64,000 nucleotides of DNA from Deltaproteobacteria bacterium. GTDB lineage: Bacteria; Desulfobacterota; Desulfomonilia; UBA1062. The stretch covers positions 186,001 through 250,000 of the forward strand of contig JAHDRW010000008.1 of the NCBI GenBank assembly GCA_018433085.1, in the 5' to 3' direction. Position numbers and translations under genes: made by a program. A model generated the notes under the pieces. The model saw nothing but the letters and a program-made list of their open reading frames with translations. It made no database searches and was not told where the DNA came from. Of the stretch, positions 8,703 to 18,228 are shown one piece after another; the first letter of the stretch is position 1, and every line of letters begins with the position of its first letter.

Positions 8703-9695
8703 CTATTCGAACATCGCCGCTGCCGTGCGGGCCATCTGGCACACATACCCCCATTCATTGTCGTACCAGGACATGACCTTCACCAGATCACCGTCAACCA
8801 CCTGGGTCATATGGGAATCCACTATGGAGGCATGACCGTCCTGAATGATATCGGTGGATACGATCTCGTCCTCCGCCACCCTCAAGACCCCGCTGTACCG
8901 TTCGGTTTCAGCCTCTTCGCGGAATATCCCGTTGACCTCGTCCACACCCGTCCGCCTTTTGGTGAGGAACACGACATCGGATAGGGAACCAGCCGGAACC
9001 GGCGACCGTACCGCCACGCCGTCGAACTTGTCGGCGAATTCCGGCAGGACACTCCCCGCGGCCCTGGCCGCACCGGTGGTGGTCGGAACCAGGTTTATCG
9101 CCGCGGCCCTGCCCCTCTTCAATTTCTTGTTGCCGCCGTCCACCAGGTTCTGGGATGAGGTGTAGGCGTGTATGGTGGTCATGATCGCCTTTATGACCCC
9201 GACCCTCCTGTTCATGATCTCCACCAGGGGAGTTATGCAGTTGGTGGTGCAGCTTGCCGTGGAGATGATATCGCTCTCTTTGGCCGGCCTGTTCACGCCG
9301 TGGACCACGGTTTCCACGTTGCCGCCCTTTGCCCGGGTCGAGAGGATCACACGGGAGGCGCCTGCCTGGAGATGATTTTCCAACTCCTTTCTCGTCGTAA
9401 ACACCCCGGAGCATTCAAATACCAGATCCACCTGCAGGTCCTTCCAGGGGAGATCCCCGGGGCTTTTTCCCTGCAGAAAGCGATATTCCTTTTCATCGAC
9501 GACAATGGCATCCTCCCTGCTTGTCACCGCCTTGCCGTATCGCCCGTATACCGAGTCGTACCTGAGCAGGTATGCAACGTTGTCCACCGGCTCGAGGTCA
9601 TTGACCGCAACGACCTCGAGCCCGGGCATATCGACGAGCACCTTGAACAGCGCTCTTCCGATCCTTCCCATGCCGTTTATTGCAACCCTTGCCAT
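8703..9695 (-). CDS. gap: Glyceraldehyde-3-phosphate dehydrogenase
   Basis: Glycolytic/gluconeogenic enzyme oxidising glyceraldehyde-3-phosphate with NAD(P). From ATG 9695 the protein is 330 residues. It starts MARVAINGMGRIGR (Rossmann), has N32-D33 for the cofactor, SASCTTN with catalytic C149 and TTIHAYT with the general base H176, both at the canonical positions. It ends SWYDNEWGY. A longer open frame starts at 9785, but 9695 is right: GGGGGAAG lies just upstream and the extra 30 residues match nothing. A 20-bp palindrome lies 80 bases upstream and a terminator downstream, so it is a single-gene transcript. Confidence 0.97.
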   Translation of the reverse strand: MARVAINGMGRIGRALFKVLVDMPGLEVVAVNDLEPVDNVAYLLRYDSVYGRYGKAVTSREDAIVVDEKEYRFLQGKSPGDLPWKDLQVDLVFECSGVFTTRKELENHLQAGASRVILSTRAKGGNVETVVHGVNRPAKESDIISTASCTTNCITPLVEIMNRRVGVIKAIMTTIHAYTSSQNLVDGGNKKLKRGRAAAINLVPTTTGAARAAGSVLPEFADKFDGVAVRSPVPAGSLSDVVFLTKRRTGVDEVNGIFREEAETERYSGVLRVAEDEIVSTDIIQDGHASIVDSHMTQVVDGDLVKVMSWYDNEWGYVCQMARTAAAMFE

Positions 9696-10153
9696 TCTCT
9701 TCCCCCGGTACTTCCCCCGGATGAAATCTTGTTTCCCGACACTTTTCAGAAAACGCCGGATCGTCCGATCAACCTCCCCCCACACGTGTGGGGGGAATCG
9801 ATCTCCTCCTTTTTGAACGCCAGAAGATTTCAGGGGCGTTCTTTGCTTTGAACTTCCCCTGAAAAAAATACCTCACGAAGAAGCATCTACAAAGAGTGTG
9901 CCAGGAGAAGATTGTTTCATATCACTCGCAATACTAGTTACTTATATTTTGCAGGCATCGGCATGACCCGGGAATGTGTCTTGCGGAACAGGATTCAATC
10001 CTACGGAGGGGGAAACCCGGCGCTGCCCTTTCATCCGCGTACATGACCACAAGGCCGCCCTTTGTAGCGGGAACAGAACACCGGGCCTTGCAGGATGGCG
10101 GGCACGGTCTTGGTCCGTAGCCCGCTTAAGGGTATATCGATGTCCTGTCCGGG
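9696..10153. other. Intergenic region upstream of gap
   Basis: 458 bases without a supported gene. It holds the palindrome at 9776-9795 and a second inverted repeat (TTCAGGGG 9829-9836 with CCCCTGAA 9856-9863). The rest shows nothing I can name. Confidence 0.4.
9776..9795. promoter_or_regulatory. 20-bp perfect palindrome in the gap leader
   Basis: Six C, ACAC, GTGT, six G: a perfect palindrome centred at 9785/9786, about 80 bases upstream of the gap start codon. It could be a repressor operator or a leader hairpin. No family of binding sites is assigned. Confidence 0.5.
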
Positions 10154-11326
10154 CTATCTCCCCGGAGACCCGGGACGCGTTTCCGGAGAGACATTCTCCC
10201 CTTCGAGATCCATTTTCATGGAGATGAAGTTGAAGAGATCACGCAGGGTCACGATGCCTTCCAGATGACCGTGGTCCGTTACCAGGAGCCTGCTCACCCC
10301 TTCGCGATTCATCCTGGCCATGACCTTCATGGCATCGGTGGAAGGCTCCACGGTATTCTGTTCCGAACACTGCGAAACGATATCTTCCACATGCCTGCGT
10401 TCCCACTCTTCACGGGGGATCTCCTTGATCCTGTCCAGGGTGATGCAGCCTTCGAGATTCCCTGCATCGTCCTGCACGGGAAACATCTTGTAATGATACT
10501 TGTAGAAATAGTTGTGAATGAGCTGGTCCAGAGACATGGCCGGAGAGACCGAAACCGGGTCCTTTTTCATGAACTGCCTGACCGGTTCACCGCTCAGGAC
10601 CCGCTGCATGAGTAGCTGTGTGTATGAGGTCTGGGACGCGCTTCTCAGAAACAGCCCGATGAGAACCCACCACATGCCGCCGATGAAATTTCCGGTGATG
10701 ATATTCAAAACGCCCAGGAGGATAAGCGCCAGCCCGAAACCGGCCCCTATCCGGGACGCGATGCGGGTCGCCCAGCGGAGGTTGCCCTTCCACTTCCACA
10801 GGGCCGACCGCAGAACTCTGCCGCCATCGAGCGGATACGCCGGCACGAGATTGAACGCGGCCAGAACGAAGTTGATGACCGCCAGGTAGTTGAAAACGGC
10901 CCCCACCGGCGCGGGCCACTGCGCCTGGGTCCCGAACCGGTATACCCCATAGAAGACAAAGCCCAGAAAGATGCTCGACAGAGGTCCGGCAATGGCCATG
11001 AAGAATTCGGTCCTGGAGTCGTTCGGCTCCTCGTTCATCTCGGAAACGCCGCCGAACACGAACAGGGTGATCCCGCTGATGTCGAGGCCGAACTTGCGCG
11101 ATACCAGCGAGTGGCTCATCTCGTGGAAAATGATAGAAAAAAACAGTCCAAGGGCGCCGATCACGCCCATGATCCAGTAAGTGGTCGTGGAGAAGCCCTG
11201 GTAGTAGTAGGGAAAAAATCCTGCGGCCAGCGTCCAGGTAATGAGCACGGCGATGATGACCCAGCTCAGATCGAGATACACGGTAAACCCGAAGAGTCTG
11301 AATACCTGTATGCGTTTCCCAAACAT
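10154..11326 (-). CDS. Site-2 protease family (M50) membrane zinc metalloprotease with C-terminal CBS pair
   Basis: Intramembrane protease of 390 residues. The zinc motif HEMSH (H68, E69, H72) lies in a transmembrane helix and the third ligand is D167 in NLVPAYPLDGGRVL. About six hydrophobic segments cover residues 10-235. Residues ~245-375 form two CBS domains (MKKDPVSVSP..., then ...IVTLRDLFNF). CBS-bearing M50 enzymes (Rip3/SpoIVFB-like group) cleave membrane-bound regulators, with the CBS pair sensing an adenine nucleotide. No anti-sigma factor or other obvious substrate is adjacent. ATG 11326 is preceded on the minus strand by AAAGGGAG. Confidence 0.9.
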   Translation of the reverse strand: MFGKRIQVFRLFGFTVYLDLSWVIIAVLITWTLAAGFFPYYYQGFSTTTYWIMGVIGALGLFFSIIFHEMSHSLVSRKFGLDISGITLFVFGGVSEMNEEPNDSRTEFFMAIAGPLSSIFLGFVFYGVYRFGTQAQWPAPVGAVFNYLAVINFVLAAFNLVPAYPLDGGRVLRSALWKWKGNLRWATRIASRIGAGFGLALILLGVLNIITGNFIGGMWWVLIGLFLRSASQTSYTQLLMQRVLSGEPVRQFMKKDPVSVSPAMSLDQLIHNYFYKYHYKMFPVQDDAGNLEGCITLDRIKEIPREEWERRHVEDIVSQCSEQNTVEPSTDAMKVMARMNREGVSRLLVTDHGHLEGIVTLRDLFNFISMKMDLEGENVSPETRPGSPGR

Positions 11327-11749
11327 GCGTTCATCTCCCTTTGGGCAGGCTTAAGCCGCCCGACGAATGATTTTCCTGCCGGCATCGCATGAACCTGAAA
11401 CGATTGTGCCTTTACGGTCCGGTGAAACCGCGCTCGTCGGAGAAATAAACTACAATGATTATGCCAAAAATCCGGTCTCCTGGAATCGGCACTGCCCCCC
11501 AGATATTAGCTCGTGGCGACTGTATACACGCGCCATGCGCCCGTCCGGGAAAACAAGACGATTCCCGCGCAGGGGGACACCATCCCAGGCGGACCGTCGA
11601 AGGTCTCCGGATGATAAGTCCCGGCACGTTCAGGGCAGAGGGGAAATACCGGGCGCTGGCATCCTTTTTGTAAATTCGTGCGGGCATGTCTGCCGGACAG
11701 TACCGCCTCAATGACCCGCTTCAACTCGGAAAACATTGAAGGAGTCCAC
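11327..11749. other. Divergent intergenic region
   Basis: 423 bases between the divergent M50 protease and UPF0182 genes. No supported gene. It must carry both promoters, but none is close enough to consensus to call. Confidence 0.4.
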
Positions 11750-14479
11750 ATGAAACACAGAATGACCGCCATCTTCGTCGTCCTCGCCATCATCGCAATC
11801 GCATCCATCGTTCTCCTCTCGTTTTTCTCCAGGATCCTTGTTCAGTGGCTCTGGATGGACAAGCTCGATTACGGGGTCATCTTCTGGAAAAGTCTTCTCC
11901 TGAGGGTCGCCATTTCCATCACGGTCTTTGCGTCCGTGTTCTCCGTCTTTCTGCTCAACTCCTGCATACTCATCCGCAGGGTCTTCCACTTCAATTCCGA
12001 GATCTTCGTACACCTCGGTGATCCGGGGGGGAGGCGACTCACCGTGGTGTCCGAAGAGAATCTGCTCCCCTTCTCGATGGCGCGCCTCATCGCGTTTGCG
12101 TCATCGCTTGCCTTTGCCTTTCTTTTCGCCATGATACTGCAGAACACCTGGGATGTCCTGCTGCGCTACATCTGGCGGGAGCCTTTCGGAGAGACGGACC
12201 CGGTCTACGGTCTCGACATCGGGTTCTACCTGTTCGAGCTCCCCTTCTACGAAATCATCCAGAACAGTCTCTCGGCCCTGTTCCTGATTCTCCTGGCCGC
12301 AACCGCCCTCATCTATATATTCCTCGACAGAATCCGTCTCGAGAAGACACTGATGACATCCATCGGCCACTCGGTTCTGGCGCACGTATCCATCCTCGCG
12401 ATCCTCTTCCTCCTGAGCTTTGCGGCAGGCTATCTGCTGGACCGGTATCAGCTTCTCTACTCGGCCCAGGGGACTGTGTACGGCATGGGCTATACGGACT
12501 ATCACGTGGTCAGAATCGGCCTTTGGGTGATGACCGGTGCGACCCTGATGCTGGCGGGAATTCTCGGGCTCAACGTGTTTGTGAGAAGCCTGGCCCTTCT
12601 GGTCGCGTCGGTCGGCGGGTTCGCCCTTCTCGCCTTTGTCGTGATGGGAATCGTGCCGTTTTTCGTGGGCAAGTTCATCGTGCAGCCCAATGAGCTTCAG
12701 AAAGAGCTGCCCTTCATCGAAAACAACATCGCCATGACCAGGAAGGCATACATGCTCGACAAGATCCGAGAGATCCCCTATGCCTCGGGCACGGGGCTCA
12801 CGTCGGCCGACATCCGGAAAAACCGGGATACCATCGGCAATATACGGCTCTGGGACTGGAGGCCGATTCTGCAGACCTATCAGCAGGCGCAGGAGATTCG
12901 TCTCTACTATCACTTCTATCAGGTGGACGTGGACCGGTACCATCTCCCGGGGGCGGGCTACCGGCAGGTGATGCTCTCCGCCCGGGAGCTCTCCGAAGAG
13001 CTACCCGAGCGCGCCAGGACCTGGGTGAACAGGTATCTCCAGTTCACTCACGGCTATGGGCTCGCCATGAGCTTCGTGTCCGAGGCGGTGGCGGAGGGCC
13101 TCCCCCGCTACGTTATCCAGGGCATCGTCCCGGACTCCGAGTATCTGGAGGTGACCCGGCCGGAGATCTATTACCCCGAAAAGGCCCTGGGCCACCGGAT
13201 CGTGAACACCGGCATCGCGGAGCTCGACTACCCCAGAGGGGATGGAAACGTCTACACCCGCTACCAGGGCTCCGGCGGCCTGCCCATGGACGGCTTCTGG
13301 AAAAGGCTCCTGTTTGCCTGGCACGTCAACGACATCAATATCCTGATCTCGGGCTACATCCTGCCTTCAAGCCGTATCCAGCTCTGGAGAAACACCGAAG
13401 AGAGGGTGAGCCGGATCGCCCCCTTTCTCGTGCTGGACCAGGATCCTTACCTGGTGGTCAGCCGGGGAAGGCTCTACTGGATACAGGATGCCTACACGGT
13501 CTCGGACAGATACCCCTACGCCGAGCCCTACCAGAACCGGCTCAACTATATCCGCAATTCGGTCAAGGCGGTCGTCGACGCCTATGACGGATCGGTCGCC
13601 CTGTATGTCTTTCATCCCGAAGACCCGGTCATCCGGGTGTATCAGAAGGCGTTCCCCGGGGTGTTCCGGCGGTGGGACGAGCTTCCCGGGCATCTGCTGG
13701 AGCATGTCCGCTATCCCGAGGACCTGTTCACCGCCCAGATGTATCTTTACCGGACCTACCACATGAGAGTTCCCCAGGTGTTCTACAACCAGGAGGATCT
13801 CTGGACGTTCCCGCAGGAAAAGTATGCGGGGGAATCCATCGAAATGCAGCCCTACTATATCCTCATGCGCCTGCCCGGAGAGGAGCGGCTGCAGTACATC
13901 ATGCTCCTGCCGTTCACCCCGCAGGACCGGAAGAACATGATCGCGTGGGCGGCGAGCAGATCGGATTTTCCCCGCTACGGAGAGATCGTGGTCTACACGC
14001 TTCCCAAGCAGCGGATCTTCTACGGACCCGAGCAGATCGAGGCCATGATCGATCAGGACGACGTGATCTCCCAGCAGCTTTCCCTGTGGGATCAGAGGGG
14101 CTCCCGGGTGATCAGGGGAAATCTCCTGGTGATCCCCCTGGAGACATCGTTCCTCTATGTGGAACCGGTTTTCCTCATCGCGGAGGGCACAAACCTTCCC
14201 CAGCTCAAACGTGTCATCATGGTCTACGGGCAAAGGGTGGTCATGGCGCCCACCATACCCGATGCCGTAAACGCGCTCTTCGGCAAGAGAGAGGCCCGGC
14301 GTGAGGCAGCGGAGGAAGAACAGGGAGCCCCTCCGGAGATCCGGGAGGATGTCCTCGATACGATGCAGCAGGCCGAGCAGGCCCTTGCCCGGGGTGACTG
14401 GTCCGGGTTCGGCCGGGCCATGGACCGGCTCCGGGAGATACTGAACCGGCCCGCCGGAGAAGAAGCCACGGGGCGGTGA
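11750..14479 (+). CDS. UPF0182 family large membrane protein
   Basis: A 909-residue protein of the UPF0182/COG1615 family, whose biochemical role is unknown to me. The first ~330 residues hold about seven hydrophobic segments typical of the family. The rest is a large, probably extracytoplasmic domain with family-like stretches such as YPRGDGNVYTRYQGSGG, NDINILISGYI, FLVLDQDPYLVV, YRTYHMRVPQVFYNQEDLW and FYGPEQIEAMIDQD. A Glu/Ala-rich C-terminal tail follows. The start is at 11750, where AAGGAG (11739-11744) gives good spacing; an in-frame ATG at 11678 lies too far upstream. Apparently monocistronic. Confidence 0.9.
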   Translation: MKHRMTAIFVVLAIIAIASIVLLSFFSRILVQWLWMDKLDYGVIFWKSLLLRVAISITVFASVFSVFLLNSCILIRRVFHFNSEIFVHLGDPGGRRLTVVSEENLLPFSMARLIAFASSLAFAFLFAMILQNTWDVLLRYIWREPFGETDPVYGLDIGFYLFELPFYEIIQNSLSALFLILLAATALIYIFLDRIRLEKTLMTSIGHSVLAHVSILAILFLLSFAAGYLLDRYQLLYSAQGTVYGMGYTDYHVVRIGLWVMTGATLMLAGILGLNVFVRSLALLVASVGGFALLAFVVMGIVPFFVGKFIVQPNELQKELPFIENNIAMTRKAYMLDKIREIPYASGTGLTSADIRKNRDTIGNIRLWDWRPILQTYQQAQEIRLYYHFYQVDVDRYHLPGAGYRQVMLSARELSEELPERARTWVNRYLQFTHGYGLAMSFVSEAVAEGLPRYVIQGIVPDSEYLEVTRPEIYYPEKALGHRIVNTGIAELDYPRGDGNVYTRYQGSGGLPMDGFWKRLLFAWHVNDINILISGYILPSSRIQLWRNTEERVSRIAPFLVLDQDPYLVVSRGRLYWIQDAYTVSDRYPYAEPYQNRLNYIRNSVKAVVDAYDGSVALYVFHPEDPVIRVYQKAFPGVFRRWDELPGHLLEHVRYPEDLFTAQMYLYRTYHMRVPQVFYNQEDLWTFPQEKYAGESIEMQPYYILMRLPGEERLQYIMLLPFTPQDRKNMIAWAASRSDFPRYGEIVVYTLPKQRIFYGPEQIEAMIDQDDVISQQLSLWDQRGSRVIRGNLLVIPLETSFLYVEPVFLIAEGTNLPQLKRVIMVYGQRVVMAPTIPDAVNALFGKREARREAAEEEQGAPPEIREDVLDTMQQAEQALARGDWSGFGRAMDRLREILNRPAGEEATGR

Positions 14480-14685
14480 GGCCGTATCTTGCAAGCAGGG
14501 GAAAATCCGCAAACACACAGGCCCGGCCTTCCCGTCGCGCCGCACCGGCTCGAAAGGGTGCAGCCGCATCTAAGGCCGGCTTTGAACTCTCCTGCCTTTA
14601 ACCTTATATGTGTAAACAGGGGATGCGAGGATCTCCATGGCTCCGCACCCCTGCGAAAGAATACGGGTTCAGAGGTATTGTACGT

Positions 14686-16737
14686 ATGCGCGGGCCGCAC
14701 GACCATCCGGAAAAACATGGGCAGCACCATGCACAGGGGCATGCCGGGCACGCACGGGCTCACTCCGCCCGGATGATCGAGGATTTCCGGAGGAGATTCC
14801 TGGTCTCTCTCGTCATCACCTTCCCGGTACTGGCCCTCTCGCCCCTGATCCAGGATTTCCTGGACATGCCACCGGTGATCGGGGCCCGGGCCGATCTCCT
14901 GGTGCTCTTCGTCCTCTCCTCCGTCATCTATTTCTACGGCGGCTCCCCCTTTGTCAGAGGACTGGTGGACGAGCTGAAAAACAGGCAGCCTGCCATGATG
15001 ACCCTCATCGGGCTCGCCATAACCGTTGCCTATGTCTACAGCACCGCCGTGGTGTTCGGCCTCCCCGGCATGGTGTTCTACTGGGAGCTGGCCACCCTGA
15101 TCGATGTGATGCTGCTGGGCCACTGGCTGGAGATGCGCTCGGTCACGCGTGCTTCCGGCGCGCTCGAGGAGTTGGTGAAGCTCATGCCCTCGCGTGCCGG
15201 CCGGATAAAAAAGGACGGCGGCATTGAGGACGTGCCCGTTGAAGACCTGCGGGAGGGTGACCTCGTGCTGGTGAAGCCCGGGGAAAAGGTGCCCATCGAC
15301 GGGGTTGTCGTGGAGGGGAGAACCACGGTGGACGAGAGCATGATCACCGGGGAAAGCCGGCCCGCGGAAAAGAACGTGGACGACAATGTCATCGGAGGCG
15401 TGATCAACGGCGAGTCCGCCGTCACCATAAAGGTGACCCGCACCGGGGAGAACACCTATCTCTCCCAGGTGATCGACATGGTGAGAAGGGCCCAGGAGTC
15501 GAAGTCCCGCGCTCAGGTGCTCTCGGACCGGGCGGCCTTCTGGCTTACCATCATCAGCCTTTCCGTGGGCGGCATCACGCTCGTTGTCTGGCTGATTCTC
15601 GGCCGGGAGTTCGTGTTCGCCCTTGCCCGGATGGTCACGGTCATGGTCATCACCTGCCCTCACGCCCTGGGGCTCGCGGTGCCCCTGGTGGTGGCGGTAT
15701 CCACCACCCTGGCGGCCAGGAACGGGCTGCTCATCAATGACCGTTCCGCATTCGAGCGAGCCGGGAGCATCGACGCCATCGTGTTCGACAAGACGGGAAC
15801 TCTCACCAAAGGACGGTTTGCCGTAGTGAACGTCGTCCCCGAAACCGGCTGGAGCGCGGACGATGTACTGAAAACCGCGGCCTCTCTGGAGAGCCGCTCG
15901 GAGCACCCCATTGCCCGGGCCATCGTGGAAATGGCCGGCGAGAAGCAGCTGGAGATATCGGCGCCAAAGGATTTCAACATCATTCCCGGACAAGGCGCCA
16001 GGGGTGAGATCGAGGATCATCAGGTCCTGGTGGTGAGTCCGGGATATCTGGCGGAAAAAGGACTGGAACCCGGCCGAACACTACGGGATTCCCTGTCTGC
16101 CGAGGGCCGCACAACGGTGTACCTGCTCAGGGACGGGCAGGTGACCGGGGCCGTGGAGCTCGCGGACACCGTGCGGCCCGAATCGAGAGAGGCCATTCAT
16201 CGGCTCAGGCAGATGGGGCTCAAGGTCATGATGCTCACGGGCGATGCCGAGGCGGTAGCCCGAATGGTCGCCCGGGACCTCGATCTCGACGAATATTTTG
16301 CCCAGATCCTTCCCCTCCAGAAGGAACAGAAAATCAGAGACATCCAGGGTCAGGGATTCCGCGTCGCCATGGTGGGTGACGGGGTGAACGACGCCCCGGC
16401 CCTGGTGGCGTCGGACCTGGGAATCGCCATCGGCGCGGGCACCGACGTGGCCGTGGAATCCGGGGACATCGTGCTGGTTCGCTCTGATCCGCGGGACGTG
16501 TATGGCATCCTTGCGCTTGCGCGGGCTTCCTACTCCAAGATGGTCCAGAACCTGTTCTGGGCAACGGGCTACAACGTGCTCGCCATTCCGCTCGCCGCCG
16601 GGGTGCTCGCGCCCTGGGGGTTCGTGCTGCCTCCCGCGGTGGGGGCACTGGTCATGTCCGCCTCCACGATCATCGTGGCGCTCAACGCCCAGCTCTTATG
16701 GAGGGTGAAGACACAACTCCCGGAGGCGGCCGTGTAA
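14686..16737 (+). CDS. P1B-type heavy-metal (copper-class) translocating ATPase, CPH type
   Basis: Inner-membrane metal exporter. It starts with a His-rich segment (HDHPEKHGQHHAQGHAGHARAH) that probably binds metal, with no CxxC metal-binding domain. The transmembrane metal site is TCPH (codons near 15654-15665), the CopB/P1B-3 signature, usually linked to Cu(II)/Cu(I) or Ag. Also visible are the TGES actuator (near 15349), DKTGT phosphorylation site (near 15787), SEHPIARA in the nucleotide domain, and GDGVNDAPAL. The open frame extends to ATG 14608, but that codon has no ribosome site, whereas ATG 14686 has AGAGG and begins the His-rich stretch. A half-ferritin and a ferredoxin follow on the same strand. 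Confidence 0.9.
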   Translation: MRGPHDHPEKHGQHHAQGHAGHARAHSARMIEDFRRRFLVSLVITFPVLALSPLIQDFLDMPPVIGARADLLVLFVLSSVIYFYGGSPFVRGLVDELKNRQPAMMTLIGLAITVAYVYSTAVVFGLPGMVFYWELATLIDVMLLGHWLEMRSVTRASGALEELVKLMPSRAGRIKKDGGIEDVPVEDLREGDLVLVKPGEKVPIDGVVVEGRTTVDESMITGESRPAEKNVDDNVIGGVINGESAVTIKVTRTGENTYLSQVIDMVRRAQESKSRAQVLSDRAAFWLTIISLSVGGITLVVWLILGREFVFALARMVTVMVITCPHALGLAVPLVVAVSTTLAARNGLLINDRSAFERAGSIDAIVFDKTGTLTKGRFAVVNVVPETGWSADDVLKTAASLESRSEHPIARAIVEMAGEKQLEISAPKDFNIIPGQGARGEIEDHQVLVVSPGYLAEKGLEPGRTLRDSLSAEGRTTVYLLRDGQVTGAVELADTVRPESREAIHRLRQMGLKVMMLTGDAEAVARMVARDLDLDEYFAQILPLQKEQKIRDIQGQGFRVAMVGDGVNDAPALVASDLGIAIGAGTDVAVESGDIVLVRSDPRDVYGILALARASYSKMVQNLFWATGYNVLAIPLAAGVLAPWGFVLPPAVGALVMSASTIIVALNAQLLWRVKTQLPEAAV

Positions 16738-16824
16738 GGGTGTATCTGAGGATATCGATACCGCCGGAGCCGGCCAAAGGTCCGGTCCCGGAATACCATA
16801 TCATAACACGAAAGGAGAAGGACC

Positions 16825-17124
16825 ATGCCTGAATTCTCAAGCGTATTCTCTGTAAAGCACAGTGACCGGAAGCTGACCAAAGAAGAGCTCATCCGGGCAA
16901 TCCGTTTCAGCATCGCCGCCGAGTACGAAGCAGTGCAGATCTACATGCAACTGGCCGAGTCCATCGACGATCAGGACGCCATCAAGGTATTGAGGGATGT
17001 ATCGGAAGAGGAGCTGGTCCATGCGGGCGAGTTTCTCAAGCTGCTCTACCGTCTCAACCCCGAGGAGGAGCACCACTACCGGGAGGGGTTCGAGGAGGTT
17101 GAGGAACTGATCGGCGGGAAATAG
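16825..17124 (+). CDS. Rubrerythrin/ferritin-like small two-helix protein
   Basis: A 99-residue half-ferritin type protein. It has one four-helix-bundle half: the first helix has AAEYEAVQIYMQLAES with the metal-ligand Glu, and the second has SEEELVHAGEFLKLL with the ExxH pair. Such proteins dimerise to build a full di-iron site. A short acidic tail follows. The ribosome site AAAGGAGAAGG is excellent. It lies between the P1B ATPase (87-base gap) and a ferredoxin (50-base gap), suggesting roles in iron storage or peroxide handling beside metal efflux. No encapsulin gene is nearby. Family is clear, exact role unknown. Confidence 0.85.
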   Translation: MPEFSSVFSVKHSDRKLTKEELIRAIRFSIAAEYEAVQIYMQLAESIDDQDAIKVLRDVSEEELVHAGEFLKLLYRLNPEEEHHYREGFEEVEELIGGK

Positions 17125-17174
17125 AAACTTGAGGTGACCGTTCGGCTCATACCCGGAAAAGAAAAGGAGAGACC

Positions 17175-17372
17175 ATGGCGAGGGTCGTGTATATCATTGA
17201 ACAGGATTGCCAGGGATGCGGCCTGTGTGAAGACATCTGCCCCGAGGTGTTCAGGCTCGACGGGGAGAAGGGAGTGGCCGAGGTGATCAAGCCCGAGGGA
17301 GGGCCGGAGGATCTCATCCAGGAGGCCATCGAGTCATGCCCGGCCGAATGCATTTACTGGGAGGAAGAATGA
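17175..17372 (+). CDS. Single-cluster [4Fe-4S]/[3Fe-4S] ferredoxin
   Basis: A 65-residue electron carrier. Cysteines C12, C15, C18 (CQGCGLC) and C55 (ESCPAEC) can ligate one cubane cluster. The extra pair C22 and C59 matches the disulfide pair of Desulfovibrio-type ferredoxins (CxxCxxCxxxCP...CPxxCI). The acidic surface is typical. The start is preceded by AAAGGAGAG. Probably co-transcribed with the half-ferritin gene and possibly its reductant; that link is inference. A strong hairpin follows about 75 bases downstream. Confidence 0.92.
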   Translation: MARVVYIIEQDCQGCGLCEDICPEVFRLDGEKGVAEVIKPEGGPEDLIQEAIESCPAECIYWEEE

Positions 17373-17446
17373 CCAACCCGCAGGAAACAGGGACCGGAAC
17401 ACAGAATTCATCCTGCCGGGCAATGCGGTGAGCACATCCGCGCCTG

Positions 17447-17479
17447 GCCCCCTCCCGGGGTCGTCCCCCGGGAGGGGGC
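17447..17479. terminator. Strong G/C hairpin between convergent genes
   Basis: A perfect 14-bp stem (17447-17460 with 17466-17479) and a 5-base loop between the ferredoxin (+) and lipoprotein (-) genes. No T-run on either side, so it may be a bidirectional barrier or a Rho/processing stop. Confidence 0.6.
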
Positions 17480-17535
17480 AGCCGCCGATTCGGGAAATGC
17501 CGGGACGGCGGGAAACTCGTGGCTGAAGCAGCTTC

Positions 17536-18024
17536 TTACAGGTATGCCTGCCTGAGTTCGAACACCCCGGCCTGACGCTTGAGGGCGGGCTCGTCCCGTA
17601 TGCTGGCGTTCAAGGCTTCGAGTATTGATCTCAGCTCATGCCGGGTCTTGCCTTGCGCATCAAAGAAGAGTGTGGTCTCCGGATTCAGGGTTACGGTCTT
17701 TCCCAGATGCCCGGAGAGTATTCCTTCCAGGGTCTCCGTGTCGATTTGCCCGGCGCGATCGAGCCTGACCACGGTGAGTTCGCCTGTATCGCCATCCGGC
17801 AGATAGATCGTCCCGGTCGTGATATCCACGGCAAAGGCCACGACCCCGGGAACGATAAAGAGCAGGAGCAGTGCTGCGTCAAGCAGAGCCACGACCGGAT
17901 CGATCTGCCCCCCTTCCTGTCCCCGCCTTTCCGGGTACAGGAAGTACCCGCATGCGGTGAAGCTCGTGAGACACGTGACGACGAGCACCACGGCCAACCA
18001 TCTTTTCAGTCTCTGTACGATCAT
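17536..18024 (-). CDS. Conserved lipoprotein of unknown function
   Basis: 162 residues with a signal peptide ending FTAC (C25), a lipobox-like cleavage site. Then comes YFLYPERRGQ, a short linker, IDPVVALLDAALLLLF, a hydrophobic segment, and DITTGTIYLPDG. This pattern (LYPERRGQ...G.ID...D...LLFF.IPG..AFA.D..TG.IYLP) recurs in a widespread lipoprotein group often mis-named polyribonucleotide nucleotidyltransferase. It has no nuclease domain. The C-terminal half is soluble and unrecognised. Expected anchored in the outer or inner membrane. It stands alone on the minus strand. Confidence 0.75.
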   Translation of the reverse strand: MIVQRLKRWLAVVLVVTCLTSFTACGYFLYPERRGQEGGQIDPVVALLDAALLLLFIVPGVVAFAVDITTGTIYLPDGDTGELTVVRLDRAGQIDTETLEGILSGHLGKTVTLNPETTLFFDAQGKTRHELRSILEALNASIRDEPALKRQAGVFELRQAYL

Positions 18025-18228
18025 AGAACACCTCCCGGTTCTCTTCAGGAACCTGTTTTTTTAAAGGACCCGCAGCATCCTTCGGGCATCGGTGCCGGTC
18101 TTCCCGGGCCCGGGGTACATGAACCTCTCGAACGTCCCCGGCCGCCTTCTCCTCAACCCTTCCCCGGGAAAGAGGAGCCGAGATAAGCCGTGGGCTCCCG
18201 TGCACCACCGCATTGAGCGGGACCCGTA

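Noticed and set aside
14224-16020. Minus-strand frame of about 600 residues opposite the P1B ATPase
   Set aside because: Antisense of well-conserved ATPase motifs; no ribosome site.
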